A stretch of 34,064 bases of DNA from Spirochaetaceae bacterium (lineage in GTDB: Bacteria > Spirochaetota > Spirochaetia > SZUA-6 > Bin103), in assembly GCA_026710565.1 (NCBI GenBank), contig JAPOQV010000386.1, positions 1 to 34,064 of the forward strand. The letters are read 5' to 3'. Within the stretch, counting starts at the first letter, position 1. Every line of letters begins with the position of its first letter. The notes beneath the pieces were generated by a model that had not been told where the DNA came from, made no database searches, and was given only the letters and a program-made list of their open reading frames with translations. Positions 1 to 7,739 of this stretch are shown here, in pieces. The position numbers and the translations under genes were made by a program.

Positions 1-190
1 ATCCGCAGTCCGGCCTCATTTAAGGGGGGGCGGGGGAGGACAACCACACACACAACAACCTATGCCGGGGGAGCGAAAAAGGGAATAAAGGAGGGGGGGG
101 GGGGGGGGGGGGTGGGGGACGGGACAGGGGCGCGGCTGCGGTGGTGGGGGCGCTGGGTGGTTGTGTGTGTGGTGTGGTCGGGGGTGTTGC
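1..190. other. Low-complexity contig end with a 20-G run
   Basis: The first 190 bases look unlike the rest of the window. A run of 20 consecutive G lies at 93-112, preceded by CA-rich and A-rich patches and followed by a G/T-only-looking stretch to about 190. Recognisable SulP coding starts only after that. Poly-G and G/T bias at a contig edge are typical of two-colour Illumina read-end artefacts, so this part probably does not reflect the genome. Confidence 0.7.
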
Positions 191-885
191 GCGGGTTTGT
201 GCTGCTGGCGTTGCTGCTCGGCTGGGGACGCTTCGTCGAGCCGATCCCGCACGCCGTGCTGGCCGGCATCCTGATGAAGGTGGGCTGGGACATCGTCGAC
301 TGGCGCATGGTCCTGCGCCTGCACCGCATCCGCCGGGAGCACCTGATCGTGCTGCTGATCACGCTCGGGCTGACCGTGTTCGTGGACCTGGTGACGGCGG
401 TGGCCATCGGGCTGATCGCGGCGGGGATGGCACACGCCCGCCAGTTGGAGCGGTTGGAGCTCGACAGCGTGGGGTCGGTCCCGCTGCTCGACCAGGCGTT
501 CTTCGGTGGTGAGGGCGACACGGACGACCCCTACTCCGCCCGGGTCGGCCTCATCGCCCTGCGGGGCGGCTTCACCGTCGCCTCCGCCCAGAAGCTGATC
601 GGCGTGATCGGCCCGGACATCAGGGACCACGAGGTGGTGATCTTCGACTTCTCGGGCGCCACCTACATGGACGACAGCGCCGCCATGCTGATCAGGCAGC
701 TCATGGACCTCGCCGCCGAGGAGGACACGCCGTGCATCGTGATGGGACTTTCAGGCCCCGTTGCCGAGACCCTGGACGCCCTCGACATCCTGCACGACGT
801 TCCCCCAGGTCAGGTCGTCGACACGCTGGAGGAGGCGCGCCAGACGGCCCGGGTTCTACTCACCGCTCGCGCGGTTACAGCCTGA
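112..885 (+). CDS. SulP-family anion transporter, C-terminal part with STAS domain
   Basis: This is the C-terminal part of a SulP (SLC26-type) inner-membrane anion transporter. The frame is open from 112, but convincing family sequence begins near 200 with the last membrane helices: the EPIPHAVLAGILMKVGWD motif, then a long hydrophobic segment VLLITLGLTVFVDLVTAVAI. A cytoplasmic STAS domain fills about residues 140-250, with the characteristic DFSGATYMDDSA signature. Full SulP proteins are about 500-570 residues, so half or more is missing beyond the contig edge, and the GTG at 112 inside the G-rich artefact is not a real start. The substrate (sulfate, bicarbonate or another anion) cannot be told. 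The gene runs convergently into the next one and their ends overlap by 11 bases (875-885). Confidence 0.85.
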   Translation: MGDGTGARLRWWGRWVVVCVVWSGVLRGFVLLALLLGWGRFVEPIPHAVLAGILMKVGWDIVDWRMVLRLHRIRREHLIVLLITLGLTVFVDLVTAVAIGLIAAGMAHARQLERLELDSVGSVPLLDQAFFGGEGDTDDPYSARVGLIALRGGFTVASAQKLIGVIGPDIRDHEVVIFDFSGATYMDDSAAMLIRQLMDLAAEEDTPCIVMGLSGPVAETLDALDILHDVPPGQVVDTLEEARQTARVLLTARAVTA

Positions 886-1868
886 TCTCCCACAGGTAGC
901 CGCTGCGCCGCGGGTTGTCGTTCTCGCAGGCGTACAGCGTGCCGTCGGCAGCGCGCACGATGTGATGGACCTGGAAGCACGGCTCGCCGTCCTGGTCGGC
1001 CACCGGGCCCAGCAACTCGTAGCGGTCCCTCCGGAAGTCGAAGCGCAGCACCTCGCACCGCCCGCCGCGTCCGGTCACCCCGTAGGCGCAGCCGTCGCCG
1101 GCGACCACCAGCGAGGTGAGCCGGCTCGGCCGATCCTCGATCGGCGTGAACAGGTACGCGGCCGAACCGGTCTCCGGGTCGATGCGAAACAGGGACCCGT
1201 TGCCGCCGGAGGCGTACATCATGCCGTCGCCCAGGTTGAACAGCCCCTCCGCCTTGACGGTGCCGTACGCGCCGTCGGGCCGCGGCAGCCCGCCCCGGTA
1301 GTAGACCACCCTGCCCTGCTCCGGGTCGATCTTGCAGAGCCGGGCCATGTCCACGCCGCTGCTCGACTGCCACGCACGGGTGACCTGCCAGGTCGCCCAT
1401 AGGCAGCCGCGGTCGTCCAGGCAGATGTTCTCACCCTGCGCCATCCCTGCGCAGCCGGAGGCGATGAGCCCGTAGTCGGTGACCGCGCCGTTGGCCACGT
1501 CGTAGGCGACGAGCTTCTCGGGCGCGAAGCACAGGCAGTAGATCAGCTCCCGCTCCCGGTCGATGGCGATCGACTGAATGTAGGTGTGCGGCACCGGCGT
1601 CGCGATGCGCGCGAAATCGCCGGTGCGCGGGTCGTAGCGGAAGATGCCGCCGCCCGGAGCGTCGAAGAACCGGTCCACGTCGTGCAGCAGCGCCGTCGCC
1701 CCGTAGATGCAGCCGTCGGCGCCCGATTCGAGCGAGCGGTGGAACTTGGCGTCGAACTCGTTCACCACCCCGCCGGCCCCCAGATCGACGAACGTGCCCG
1801 ATGCGCGGTCGTACGCCTTGAAGATGTCCGAGTCGAAGGAGGTGATGCCCAGCGTCCTGCTTCCGCAT
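875..1868 (-). CDS. Beta-propeller (SMP-30/virginiamycin-B-lyase-like) protein; start possibly frameshifted
   Basis: The product has short repeats typical of a beta-propeller, such as GGGIFRYDPRTGDF, NGSLFRIDPETGSA and EVLRFDFRRDRYELLGPV. It is probably a cytoplasmic sensor or enzyme of unknown substrate. Family-like sequence begins at TLGITSFDSDIFKAYD. The only sensible ATG (1866-1868) is one base out of frame with that segment: removing one base from the GGAAG just after it would restore M-R-S-R-T-L-G-I. The in-frame codon at that point is CTG (1850-1852), and no ATG, GTG or TTG lies in frame before the antisense merR. So there is either a 1-base insertion (real or a sequencing error) or non-canonical initiation. 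The frame stays open far upstream, but only as the antisense of merR. It diverges from merR across a shared 60-base promoter region. Confidence 0.7.
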
Positions 1869-1889
1869 GGCAGCCCTATTGTTCGACAC

Positions 1890-1919
1890 TTGTTTTTGAC
1901 AGTTAAACTGTCGTATACT
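1890..1919 (+). promoter_or_regulatory. Promoter of merR (TTGTTT-N18-TATACT), probably leaderless
   Basis: A -35-like TTGTTT (1890-1895) is followed by an 18-base spacer and a good -10, TATACT (1914-1919). Only 8 bases separate the -10 from the ATG of merR at 1928, so transcription should start at or within two bases of the start codon. No Shine-Dalgarno lies in those 8 bases. TTGACA also occurs at 1896-1901, but only 12 bases before the -10, too close to act as the -35. Confidence 0.6.
1898..1912. promoter_or_regulatory. Perfect inverted repeat, probable MerR operator
   Basis: GACAGTT-A-AACTGTC is a perfect 7+1+7 palindrome lying between the -35 and -10 boxes of the merR promoter. MerR-family dimers bind such dyads in the spacer, so this is the expected autoregulatory site. 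Its position would also let the regulator affect the divergent propeller gene. Confidence 0.7.
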
Positions 1920-1927
1920 GTGGATCG

Positions 1928-2359
1928 ATGTCGAACGAAGGCGATCGGATCGCGATAGACGAGCTGTGCACCCTGGTGGATCTGCCCCGGCGCACCGTCC
2001 GTTACTACATCCAGGAGGGACTCGTCGACCGGCCCGCCGGGGCCAAGCGCGGCGCCTACTACACCAGGCGCCACGGCGAGCAGTTGATGACGATCCGCAC
2101 CTGGCAGCGCGCCGGCCTGAGCCTGGAACGGATCCGCGAGCTGGTATCCGGCGGCGGAGAGACCTCCTCTCCCCTGCCCCCGCCACGCGCCCGGCGCCCC
2201 GGAGACGTGACGTTGCGTACCCACGTCACGCTCGCCCCCGGCGTCGAGCTGGTGATCGATCCCCAGGAAGCCGGTCTCGGCGCCGAGGCCGTGCGGGCGA
2301 TCGTCCGTCGAACGGCATCACTCGTCGAGCAGACACGCAAGGAGGATGCAAAGAGATGA
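1928..2359 (+). CDS. MerR-family transcriptional regulator
   Basis: 143 residues. An N-terminal winged-helix MerR domain spans about residues 8-75: IDELCTLVDLPRRTVRYYIQEG is the HTH plus the wing start, and LSLERIRELVSGG closes the domain. A short C-terminal tail, VELVIDPQEAGLGAEAVRAIV, ends in a helix; there is no obvious metal-binding cysteine pair or drug-binding domain. The ATG is 8 bases after a TATACT -10 box, so translation is probably leaderless. The stop overlaps the start of the VIT/VWA gene (ATGA at 2356-2359), with AAGGAGG at 2339-2345 serving that next start. The pair is therefore one transcript, probably autoregulated through the palindrome at 1898-1912. Such MerR plus VIT/VWA pairs occur in other bacteria; the inducing signal is unknown. 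Confidence 0.85.
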   Translation: MSNEGDRIAIDELCTLVDLPRRTVRYYIQEGLVDRPAGAKRGAYYTRRHGEQLMTIRTWQRAGLSLERIRELVSGGGETSSPLPPPRARRPGDVTLRTHVTLAPGVELVIDPQEAGLGAEAVRAIVRRTASLVEQTRKEDAKR

Positions 2360-4557
2360 GAACGACCATGGCCGCGACGCTGGAGAGCGCTCAGGGACAG
2401 GTGGTGCTGGAGGAGGTCGGCATCGACGCCGCCGTCGACGATCTCATGACCGTCGTCGACGTGCGCCAGCGCTATCGCAACCCCGGCACCGAGCACATCG
2501 AGGCGGTCTACACGTTCCCGCTGCCGGTGGACGCCGTCCTGCTCCGCTTCTCGGTGGAGATCGGCGACCGCACGAAGGCCGGCACGGTCATCGCCAAGCC
2601 GGAAGCGGAGCGGCGCTACGAGGACGCCATCACCGACGGCGACGCGGCGGTGCTCCTGGCGCAGCCGCAGCCGGGGCTGTACACCGCGAGCGTCGGCAAC
2701 CTGGCCCCGGGCGAGACGGCGACCGTCCACTTCCGCTACGGGCTGCTGCTGCGCTGGAACGGCGATCTCGTGCGGCTCGCCATGCCCACGACCATCGCCC
2801 CGCGGTACGGCGATCCGTCCGCCGGCGGGCTGGAGCCGCACCAGGAGCCGGAGTTCGCCTTCGACGCCGAACGCTCTTTCCGGCTGCGCGTGTCGGTGCG
2901 CGGCGTGCTGCAGGGTGCCCGCTGGGCATCCCCCTCGCACGATATCGCCGTCACCCCGGACCGCGAGCGAACGGTGATCGAGATCGCCCGGCCCGCGGCC
3001 ATGGACCGCGACTGCGTGCTGGAGGCGCGCGCCGCCAGCGCCGACAGCCGGGGGTTGCTCGACCGCGACGGCGGAGACTGGGTGGTCCTGGCGAGCTTCC
3101 GTCCCGAGATTCCCGACCTGGGCGAGAGCGGCGCGCACCGCTGCCTCAAGATCGTCGTGGACTGCTCCGGCTCGATGAGCGGCGACTCGATCGAGCAGGT
3201 GCGGATCGCCGGCGAACGGATCTTCGACGGCCTGCGCCCCGGCGACCTGTTCGACATCGTCGCGTTCGGCACCGGCCATCGCGCCCTGTTCGGCCGCGCG
3301 ATGCCGGCGTCCCCGGCCAACGTGGCCCGGGCGCGCGATTTCGTGCGCGACCTGGACGCCGACCTCGGCGGCACGGAGATCGAGTCCGCGCTGCGTGCCG
3401 CCTACGCCATCGAGGGCGAGCCCGGAATGCCGCGCGACCTGCTGCTGATCACCGACGGCGAGGTGTGGGACACCGACGCCGCCGTCGCGGAGGCGCGCGC
3501 GTCCGGCCACCGCATCTTCACCGTCGGCGTCGGCAGCGCCGTCGCCGAGCCGTTCGTCCGCTCCCTCGCCCGGGCGACCGGCGGCGCCTGCGAGCTGGTG
3601 ACGCCGCGCGAGGACATGGCCGAGCGCATCCACCGCCACTTCCAGCGCATCCTGGCTCCACCCGCCAGGCGCGCCCGCGTCATCTGGCCTGCGCCGGTGC
3701 GGGACGCGGTCCCCGATCCGCTGCCGCCGCCATACCCCGGCGACACCCTGCACCTGTTCGGATCGTTCGCGGAGCGACCGCACGGTCCGGTGGTCCTGGA
3801 GCTGGAGCTCGCGGACGGCCGCACGATCAGCCAGCGGCTGGAAATCGGCCCGATGCCGCCCCGCAGCGCCGGTGTGGAAGGCGCCGATGCCGCTCGATCC
3901 GACCTCGCGCGCCTGGGCGCCGCCCGGCGGTTGCCGGCTATCGGCGACGCGGCGGCGGCGACCGAGCTGGCCGTTCAGTATCAGCTCCTATCGGAATGGA
4001 CCGACTGCCTGGTCGTCCACGTCCGGGCAGAGGCGGACAAGGCGCATGCACTGCCCAGCCTGGTCAAGGTCCCGCAGGTGCTGGCGGCCGGCTGGCACGG
4101 GATCGGCACCGTACACGACGCGGCGCTGGCTCCGATGAAGGCGATGTACAGCCAGGCGCCGCCGCCTGAAGCCGCCCTGAGCCCGCTGCCGGACATGATT
4201 GCGCCGGCGCCGGACCCCATGCCCGGGACGATCCGATCACCGGTCGAGATCGTCGCGGCGCTGAACGAGCGCTCGCTGCCGGCCATGCCGACGCTCGACG
4301 ACCTTGCGGATCTCGGCATTCCGGACGAGATCGGCGACGCCCTCCAGGATCTGGTCGATGAGGGCGAGGAAGCCAGCGCCGTAGCGGTCATGTTCCTGTA
4401 CCTGATCTGCGGATCGCCCGCCGGAAGCAGTCTCGATCGCCCGCGGCGCCGGCTGATCCTCGCCGCCTACAAGAAGCTGGCGCCCGGAGCCGCCACGGTC
4501 GACGCGGTCCGGCGCGTCTGGCAGGACTGGGACCTCGGCGGAGCCCTGGCATACTGA
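2356..4557 (+). CDS. VIT and von Willebrand factor A domain protein
   Basis: 733 residues from the ATG that overlaps the merR stop. An N-terminal VIT domain spans about residues 10-130: YRNPGTEHIEAVYTFPLP and the LAPGETATVHFRYG strand are typical. A VWA domain follows at about 262-440 with an intact metal-ion site: DCSGSMS (Asp269), the Thr of LGGTEIESAL, and ITDGE (Asp367). The rest is a beta-rich middle and an Ala/Pro-rich linker followed by a helical C-terminus. No signal peptide or transmembrane helix is seen, so it is probably cytoplasmic. In bacteria this architecture, related to inter-alpha-trypsin inhibitor heavy chains, is presumed to mediate protein-protein contacts; its partner is unknown. 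An upstream extension of the frame to 1966 is only the shadow of merR. Confidence 0.85.
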   Translation: MRTTMAATLESAQGQVVLEEVGIDAAVDDLMTVVDVRQRYRNPGTEHIEAVYTFPLPVDAVLLRFSVEIGDRTKAGTVIAKPEAERRYEDAITDGDAAVLLAQPQPGLYTASVGNLAPGETATVHFRYGLLLRWNGDLVRLAMPTTIAPRYGDPSAGGLEPHQEPEFAFDAERSFRLRVSVRGVLQGARWASPSHDIAVTPDRERTVIEIARPAAMDRDCVLEARAASADSRGLLDRDGGDWVVLASFRPEIPDLGESGAHRCLKIVVDCSGSMSGDSIEQVRIAGERIFDGLRPGDLFDIVAFGTGHRALFGRAMPASPANVARARDFVRDLDADLGGTEIESALRAAYAIEGEPGMPRDLLLITDGEVWDTDAAVAEARASGHRIFTVGVGSAVAEPFVRSLARATGGACELVTPREDMAERIHRHFQRILAPPARRARVIWPAPVRDAVPDPLPPPYPGDTLHLFGSFAERPHGPVVLELELADGRTISQRLEIGPMPPRSAGVEGADAARSDLARLGAARRLPAIGDAAAATELAVQYQLLSEWTDCLVVHVRAEADKAHALPSLVKVPQVLAAGWHGIGTVHDAALAPMKAMYSQAPPPEAALSPLPDMIAPAPDPMPGTIRSPVEIVAALNERSLPAMPTLDDLADLGIPDEIGDALQDLVDEGEEASAVAVMFLYLICGSPAGSSLDRPRRRLILAAYKKLAPGAATVDAVRRVWQDWDLGGALAY

Positions 4558-4576
4558 TGAGTTGCGGCCCGGACCT

Positions 4577-4596
4577 CCGGCCGGGAAGCCGGCCGG
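4577..4596 (+). terminator. GC-rich perfect hairpin after the VWA gene
   Basis: CCGGCCGG, loop GAAG, CCGGCCGG: a perfect 8-bp all-GC stem closed by a tetraloop, 20 bases after the VWA stop and 36 before the galM start. There is no T-run after it, so it is not a classical intrinsic terminator. It could attenuate read-through or end transcription in a U-tract-independent way. Promoter sequence for galM is not obvious. Confidence 0.4.
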
Positions 4597-4632
4597 CCGT
4601 TGCGGTACGCTGCGTGCGGAGGGTCATGCCCG

Positions 4633-5664
4633 ATGAGCATTACGCGGACCGACTTCGGCCTGGCCGGCGGCAGCCACGTGCACCGCTACCAGATGCGCAA
4701 CCGCCGCGGCACCACCGCCGCCGTGTTGACGCTGGGAGCCAACCTGCAATCCGTGTGCACGCACGGCCGCCACGGACTGGACGAGATCACGCTCTCCTAC
4801 GACGACGTGAACGGCTACCTGGACCCCGAGTACCCGTACTTCGGGCCGATCATCGGCCGCGTCGCCAACCGCATCGCCGGCGGCGCCTTCGAGCTGGACG
4901 GCACCCGCTACGAGCTGGCGTGCAACGCCGGCGACCTGCACCTGCACGGCGGCGTGACCGGATTCGACCGCCGCATCTGGCAGGCCACCACGCACCAAGG
5001 CGAGAACGAGGATCGCGTCGCGCTGCGCTACCGGAGCCCGGACGGCGAGGAGGGCTACCCCGGCGAGCTGACCGCGCAGGCGGTCTATCGGCTCACCGAA
5101 CACGACGAGCTGGTGATCGACCTGCAGGCAACCACCGACGCGCCGACGATCGTCAACCTCACCAATCACGCCTACTGGAACCTGGCCGGCGCCGGCAACG
5201 GCACCGTGGACAGGCACGACCTGCAGCTACATTGCGCCCACGTCCTGGAGCGAGGCGCCGACGGGGTGCCCACCGGCGCGGTGCTGCCGGTGGCCGGCAC
5301 GGCGTTCGACTTCACCACCCCGCGCCCCATCGGCGAGCGGATCAAGCAGGCAGGCGGCTATGACCACTGCTTCGTGATCGACGGCGCGCCGGGCCAGCTC
5401 CGCACCTTCGCCCGCGTGTACGCGCCCGGCTCCGGACGGGTGATGGAGGTGGCCACCACCCAGCCCGGCGTGCAGCTCTACACCTCGGAGTTCCTGGAGA
5501 CCACCACGGGCGCCGGCGGACGCACGTTCGACCCGCGGGGCGCCCTCTGCCTGGAGACCCAGCACTTCCCCGACAGCGTGCACCGGCCCCACTTCCCGCC
5601 CATCGTTCTGCGCCCCGGCCAGACGTACCGGCATCGCACCGTGCACCGCTTCTGGGTCGCGTAG
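4633..5664 (+). CDS. galM: Aldose 1-epimerase (galactose mutarotase)
   Basis: 343 residues. The enzyme interconverts alpha and beta anomers of aldoses such as galactose in the cytoplasm. The catalytic and substrate residues of the family are all present: His105 in HLHGG, His179 in NLTNHAYWNL, Asp244 in GGYDHCF and the base Glu308 in CLETQHFPDS, matching the usual spacing of the galactose mutarotase fold. The start is set by GGAGGG at 4618-4623, 9 bases before ATG 4633. An upstream in-frame GTG at 4600 has no such site. The neighbours are not galactose genes, so it may serve sugars released by the glycosidase-like genes elsewhere in the window. Confidence 0.93.
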   Translation: MSITRTDFGLAGGSHVHRYQMRNRRGTTAAVLTLGANLQSVCTHGRHGLDEITLSYDDVNGYLDPEYPYFGPIIGRVANRIAGGAFELDGTRYELACNAGDLHLHGGVTGFDRRIWQATTHQGENEDRVALRYRSPDGEEGYPGELTAQAVYRLTEHDELVIDLQATTDAPTIVNLTNHAYWNLAGAGNGTVDRHDLQLHCAHVLERGADGVPTGAVLPVAGTAFDFTTPRPIGERIKQAGGYDHCFVIDGAPGQLRTFARVYAPGSGRVMEVATTQPGVQLYTSEFLETTTGAGGRTFDPRGALCLETQHFPDSVHRPHFPPIVLRPGQTYRHRTVHRFWVA

Positions 5665-5682
5665 CAGCAATCCTCAGACGAA

Positions 5683-6753
5683 TCACGCCGTCAGCCGGTA
5701 TTCCTCGTAGGGGTTCGAGCAGGGATTGCCTCGGCTGACGTGCATGCGGCAGGCGTCGGCCTCGATCACCACCCAGAACACGCTGGTCCAGAAGCCGTGC
5801 CCGGGATCGTCGTTCGCATGCCGGCAGATCGATCGAGGCTCGTCCCGGTGGTCGCGCAGCGCCGCCTGCGCCACGCCGACGTCGATGCCGCCCTCGGCCC
5901 CATCCAGCAGGGCGTCGATGCGCCGCTTGCGCGGCCGGGACTCGATCAGTTCCGGGAAGCGCTCGTTGACGCCGGTCAGCGCCGGGTGCAGGCAGTGGTT
6001 GGTGTGCGTCAGCCGGTCGGCACCTTCGTCCGGCCGCAGCACGTGCAGGTCGTCGATCAGGATCTCGAAGTCGGCCGGCCCCTGCGGCGTGGCCAGGATC
6101 AGGTTGGCCGGGATGGCACGATGAGCGCTCCGTACCGCCCCGGCCGCGGCGTCGAGCGAATCGGCCTCCAGCACGCGGCGGACGATGAAGTAATGCGGCA
6201 CGCCCACCTCGCGGGACGGCGCCGGCAGGGTATTCAGGCACACGCCGATGCCGCGCTCGCCACAGCCGATGTAGCCGATCAGGCCGGCCTGGCCGACCGT
6301 CAGCGTCGCCGGGCCGGTGAGCGGCCGGCGCGTCACCACCACCGTGTACGGATCGAGCGCGGGGTCGCTGTCCCAGTTCTGGGCGACCAGCGCGGGCCGG
6401 CGCGTCGCCAGCGCCGTGCACCCTCCTTCGTTCGGATGGCCGGTGTCCGGCCGGTTGCGGAGCTGGTTGCGGACCTGCAGGAGCATCAGCTCTTCCAGCG
6501 ACACGCCGCTCGACTCAGCCGTCCCACGCAGCTCGGCGAGCAGCTCGGGCGCATAGTCGGCGACGTACGGGATGCACGCGGAGGCGGTGGCGAGCGCCTG
6601 CTCGCGGCTGATCGACACCGTCTTGTTGACCCGCTCGACGGCGATGCTGGCGAAGCCGCGAATCTCCTCTCCGGCGGCCTCGCCGAGCTGGCGGCCCATC
6701 TCGCGCGGCGTCCCGTACACCTCGATCTCGCGGTAGCGCGCGGCGGGCGTCAC
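5683..6753 (-). CDS. C45-type Ntn-hydrolase (acyl-CoA:6-APA acyltransferase-like)
   Basis: 356 residues from a GTG that overlaps the preceding stop (GTGA, 6750-6753). The fold belongs to the peptidase C45/acyl-coenzyme A:6-aminopenicillanate acyltransferase family. The precursor is expected to cut itself before a cysteine that becomes the N-terminal nucleophile, here the Gly-Cys of NEGGCTALA (Cys112), followed by the typical LVAQNWDSD. Before it lies the helical prodomain with VSLEELMLLQVRNQ. Family members hydrolyse or transfer amide bonds. As the last gene of the nitrile hydratase operon, where an amidase is usually found, it is a candidate for hydrolysing the amide product. This role is inference. 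A longer open frame upstream is the antisense shadow of the hydrolase gene. Confidence 0.85.
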   Translation of the reverse strand: MTPAARYREIEVYGTPREMGRQLGEAAGEEIRGFASIAVERVNKTVSISREQALATASACIPYVADYAPELLAELRGTAESSGVSLEELMLLQVRNQLRNRPDTGHPNEGGCTALATRRPALVAQNWDSDPALDPYTVVVTRRPLTGPATLTVGQAGLIGYIGCGERGIGVCLNTLPAPSREVGVPHYFIVRRVLEADSLDAAAGAVRSAHRAIPANLILATPQGPADFEILIDDLHVLRPDEGADRLTHTNHCLHPALTGVNERFPELIESRPRKRRIDALLDGAEGGIDVGVAQAALRDHRDEPRSICRHANDDPGHGFWTSVFWVVIEADACRMHVSRGNPCSNPYEEYRLTA

Positions 6754-7739
6754 GACAGCCACCGCCCGAAGAAGGCAGTGACCGAGTCGAGGTGCTCGGG
6801 CAGGAACAGGTGGTTGAGGTGGGGCCGGTGCACCTCGAACCGGTGGGCGCAGCCGGCCGACGCGTAGGCCTGCCGCACCTCGCGCTCCATCTCGTCGACG
6901 CCGCTCGCAGGCATGTCCTCGTCCTCGGTCGGCGCCAGGACCATGAGCGGCCGCGGGCAGATGCACACCCGCGCGATGCGGCCCTGGTCGAAGTGGCGCA
7001 GCAGGTGAGGGATGTAGAACGGGCTCGAGTGGCGGTCGAGGTCGCCCTCCCGGATGACGGCGGCCATGCTGCCGACGCTGCCGGCCAGCGGCGCAGAAGC
7101 GCGTAGCGACGGGGCGCCCGCCTGCGCCTGCCACGCGGCCTGACCGCCCAGGGAGAATCCGGTCAGCCCGATTCGGTCGGCGCTCACCCCGTCGGCGGCA
7201 CCCAGCACGCGGGCGGCCTGCAGCGCCTCGCGGACGCGCAGTCCGACCGCCGTCCGCCCGAACGGCTCCATCGCCTTGGACTCCCGCTCACGCTCCATCG
7301 GGTTGGGCTGGCGGGCCGTGGTCCCGCGCAGGGTGACCGCCAGCGTCGCGAAGCCGCGCCGCGCCAGCTCGCGAGCCCAGCCGTGCAGGGGGCCGCGGTG
7401 GCGGAGCGGCCGTTGCAGGCGCTCCTCGCTGATCAAATCGGCGTCGCCGCCGGTGCCGGGCATGCAGACAATCCCGCCCAGCGCGCCGCTGGCCCCGGCC
7501 GGACGCATCAGGATGCAGGGCACGATCTCGTCGAGCTCGTTGCGGAAGCGGAGCGGCGTGACGCTCACCCCGTCCGCCCCGGTCTCGTCCTCCCCCAGCT
7601 CGACCGAAACCGAGTCCGCACCGGGGACGTCGAGCAGGCCGAGCAACTCACAGAACCTGGCGCGCACCTCATCGTCCGCGACCGGCACCGGGTGCACGAC
7701 CGCCGTGCGGCGGTAGGCGGAGATGGCAGGCTCGTTCAT
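6750..7739 (-). CDS. Alpha/beta hydrolase (dienelactone hydrolase/acetyl-xylan-esterase-like)
   Basis: 329 residues. A serine alpha/beta hydrolase with the nucleophile elbow GFSLGG (Ser196), an oxyanion-side CMPGTGGDA loop near 92-100, an acidic candidate in LAPTEDEDMP and a C-terminal His in HLNHLFLPEH. No signal peptide is seen, so it is cytoplasmic. The sequence resembles the large esterase/dienelactone-hydrolase-like group; the substrate cannot be named. Its ATG overlaps the nitrile hydratase alpha stop (ATGA, 7736-7739) and its own stop overlaps the C45 start, placing it firmly in the same operon. It could deacylate a nitrile-bearing substrate or an ester produced in the route. Confidence 0.85.
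   Translation of the reverse strand: MNEPAISAYRRTAVVHPVPVADDEVRARFCELLGLLDVPGADSVSVELGEDETGADGVSVTPLRFRNELDEIVPCILMRPAGASGALGGIVCMPGTGGDADLISEERLQRPLRHRGPLHGWARELARRGFATLAVTLRGTTARQPNPMERERESKAMEPFGRTAVGLRVREALQAARVLGAADGVSADRIGLTGFSLGGQAAWQAQAGAPSLRASAPLAGSVGSMAAVIREGDLDRHSSPFYIPHLLRHFDQGRIARVCICPRPLMVLAPTEDEDMPASGVDEMEREVRQAYASAGCAHRFEVHRPHLNHLFLPEHLDSVTAFFGRWLS

Noticed and set aside
1896..1919. TTGACA directly before the merR -10 as the -35 box
   Set aside because: The spacing is only 12 bases; the hexamer is better explained as part of the palindromic operator.
2059..3783. Long open frame antisense to the VIT/VWA gene
   Set aside because: It has no family resemblance, is low in complexity with many His/Arg/Ala, and lies opposite a well-supported gene with intact VIT and MIDAS motifs; such frames are usual in high-GC DNA.
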